From the NCBI GenBank assembly GCA_031291715.1, contig JARLIN010000512.1, positions 1 to 35,133 on the forward strand: DNA of 35,133 nucleotides, written 5' to 3'. This document shows positions 34,447 through 35,133 of this stretch, piece after piece (position 1 is the first letter of the stretch; every line of letters starts with the position of its first letter). The DNA is from Rhodopila sp. (GTDB lineage: Bacteria > Pseudomonadota > Alphaproteobacteria > Acetobacterales > Acetobacteraceae). The notes under the pieces are model-generated. The model made no database searches. It saw nothing but the letters and a program-made list of their open reading frames with translations, and was not told the DNA's origin. The position numbers were made by a program, and so were the translations under genes.

Positions 34447-35133
34447 GCACGCTTCGTAACGCTGCCGTCGTCCTCGGCGTCGGCGAGTCCGACATCGGCC
34501 AGGTCCAGGGGATGACCGGGCTCGGCCTGAACGCTCAGGCGGCACGGCGCGCGATCGAGGATGCCGGATTGCAGCCGTCCGACATTGATGGGCTGCTGAC
34601 GGCGTATTCCTTCACCGAACCCTACTTCATGCTGGGGTCCGTCATGGCGGAGTATCTCGGGCTGAAGCCCGCGATGTGCGCGTCGATGATCGCCGGCGGC
34701 GCCTCGCCAGGTGTGATGATCGGCCACGCGGCGGCGGCGATTGCGACGGGGCGGTGCCGAGCGGTGCTGATCTGCTGCGGCGAGAACCGGGTCACCGGCA
34801 TGGGACGCGACAACACCGTCGCCGCGCTGACCGCCGTCGGCCATCCCTGGTACGAGGCCCCCTATGGCGCGTTCATCCCCGCGTTGTATGCGTTGATCGC
34901 CAAGCGGCACATGCACGAATATGGCACGACGAAGGAGCAGATGGCGGCGGTCGCCGTGCAGTCTCGGCTGCATGCGTCGATGCATCCGCGCGCCCACAAG
35001 CGGTCGCTGATTACGATCGAGGACGTGGTTCGGGCTAAGCCGATCTCGGACCCGCTGGGGCTGCTGGACTGCTGTCTTATCTCCGACGCGGCCGGCGCGA
35101 TTGTCCTGGTGTCGCCCGAGTTGGCGGGAGAAA
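34443..35133 (+). CDS. Thiolase-fold (SCP2/Ltp-like) enzyme, N-terminal part
   Basis: The first 230 residues of a protein normally about 390 long; the window cuts it. The opening NAAVVLGVGESDIGQ and the segment GLQPSDIDGLLTAY belong to SCP2-type thiolase-like proteins. At the nucleophile position the sequence is MIAGGASPGVMIGHAAAAI, so Gly appears to replace the Cys that thiolases have just before the A-S; a Cys (C79) is seven residues earlier. Such Cys-less forms include Ltp2, which with a DUF35 partner catalyses retro-aldol cleavage. The start overlaps the DUF35 stop. The role is C-C cleavage at the end of the pathway; thiolysis is not excluded. Confidence 0.85.
   Translation, partial: MSTLRNAAVVLGVGESDIGQVQGMTGLGLNAQAARRAIEDAGLQPSDIDGLLTAYSFTEPYFMLGSVMAEYLGLKPAMCASMIAGGASPGVMIGHAAAAIATGRCRAVLICCGENRVTGMGRDNTVAALTAVGHPWYEAPYGAFIPALYALIAKRHMHEYGTTKEQMAAVAVQSRLHASMHPRAHKRSLITIEDVVRAKPISDPLGLLDCCLISDAAGAIVLVSPELAGE

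Overview
The window looks like chromosomal DNA of a GC-rich alphaproteobacterium. A Rhodospirillales or Acetobacteraceae-type organism is my inference from protein style, FixK/FNR-type boxes, a CIRCE-controlled groEL and Rrf2/NsrR control of hmp. No rRNA, tRNA, CRISPR array or transposase was recognised. Both window ends cut a gene.

Region A (1-5430, all minus strand) is a respiratory or electron-transfer operon. In transcription order it encodes an outer-membrane monoheme cytochrome-porin resembling the Cyc2 family, a periplasmic four-helix protein, a class I cytochrome c, two small unrecognised membrane proteins, a Tat-exported multicopper oxidase and a second cytochrome c (cut by the window edge). 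A perfect TTGAT-N4-ATCAA box lies upstream of the first gene and a TTGA-N6-TCAA box upstream of the last, which suggests FNR/FixK control.

Region B (5480-17148) is stress and housekeeping: a CIRCE element and a groEL without groES, a transglutaminase-like protein, several tiny conserved-looking hypothetical genes, a catalase, a SulP transporter, and an NO-response module. That module comprises nsrR, hmp, a 4-TM protein and a mini-ORF that looks like the tail of YtfE/Ric, with two matching operator-like palindromes.

Region C (17384-35133) is the most interesting part: a CoA-dependent catabolic island that appears to be one sigma-54 regulon. It holds a PAS/AAA+/Fis sigma-54 activator, six near-consensus -24/-12 promoters, and five copies of a 17-bp dyad (TGT-N11-ACA; fuller form TGTC-N2-Y-N3-R-N2-GACA). 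One copy lies in each intergenic region that carries those promoters and one lies just upstream of the activator gene. The targets are two paralogous branched-chain-type ABC substrate-binding proteins, an ADP-forming acyl-CoA synthetase, an AMP-forming acyl-CoA ligase, an acyl-CoA dehydrogenase, three divergent crotonases, a MaoC hydratase, a dienoyl-CoA-reductase-like SDR, and a DUF35/thiolase-like pair that may be a retro-aldolase rather than a thiolase.

Region C also contains gene decay. An amidohydrolase-2 gene behind a perfect sigma-54 promoter appears frameshifted at its start and internally deleted, and an aldehyde dehydrogenase is reduced to its C-terminal part. The substrate cannot be deduced. 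The enzyme set fits import, CoA activation, dehydrogenation, double-bond shuffling or reduction, hydration and C-C cleavage of an unsaturated or cyclic carboxylic acid.
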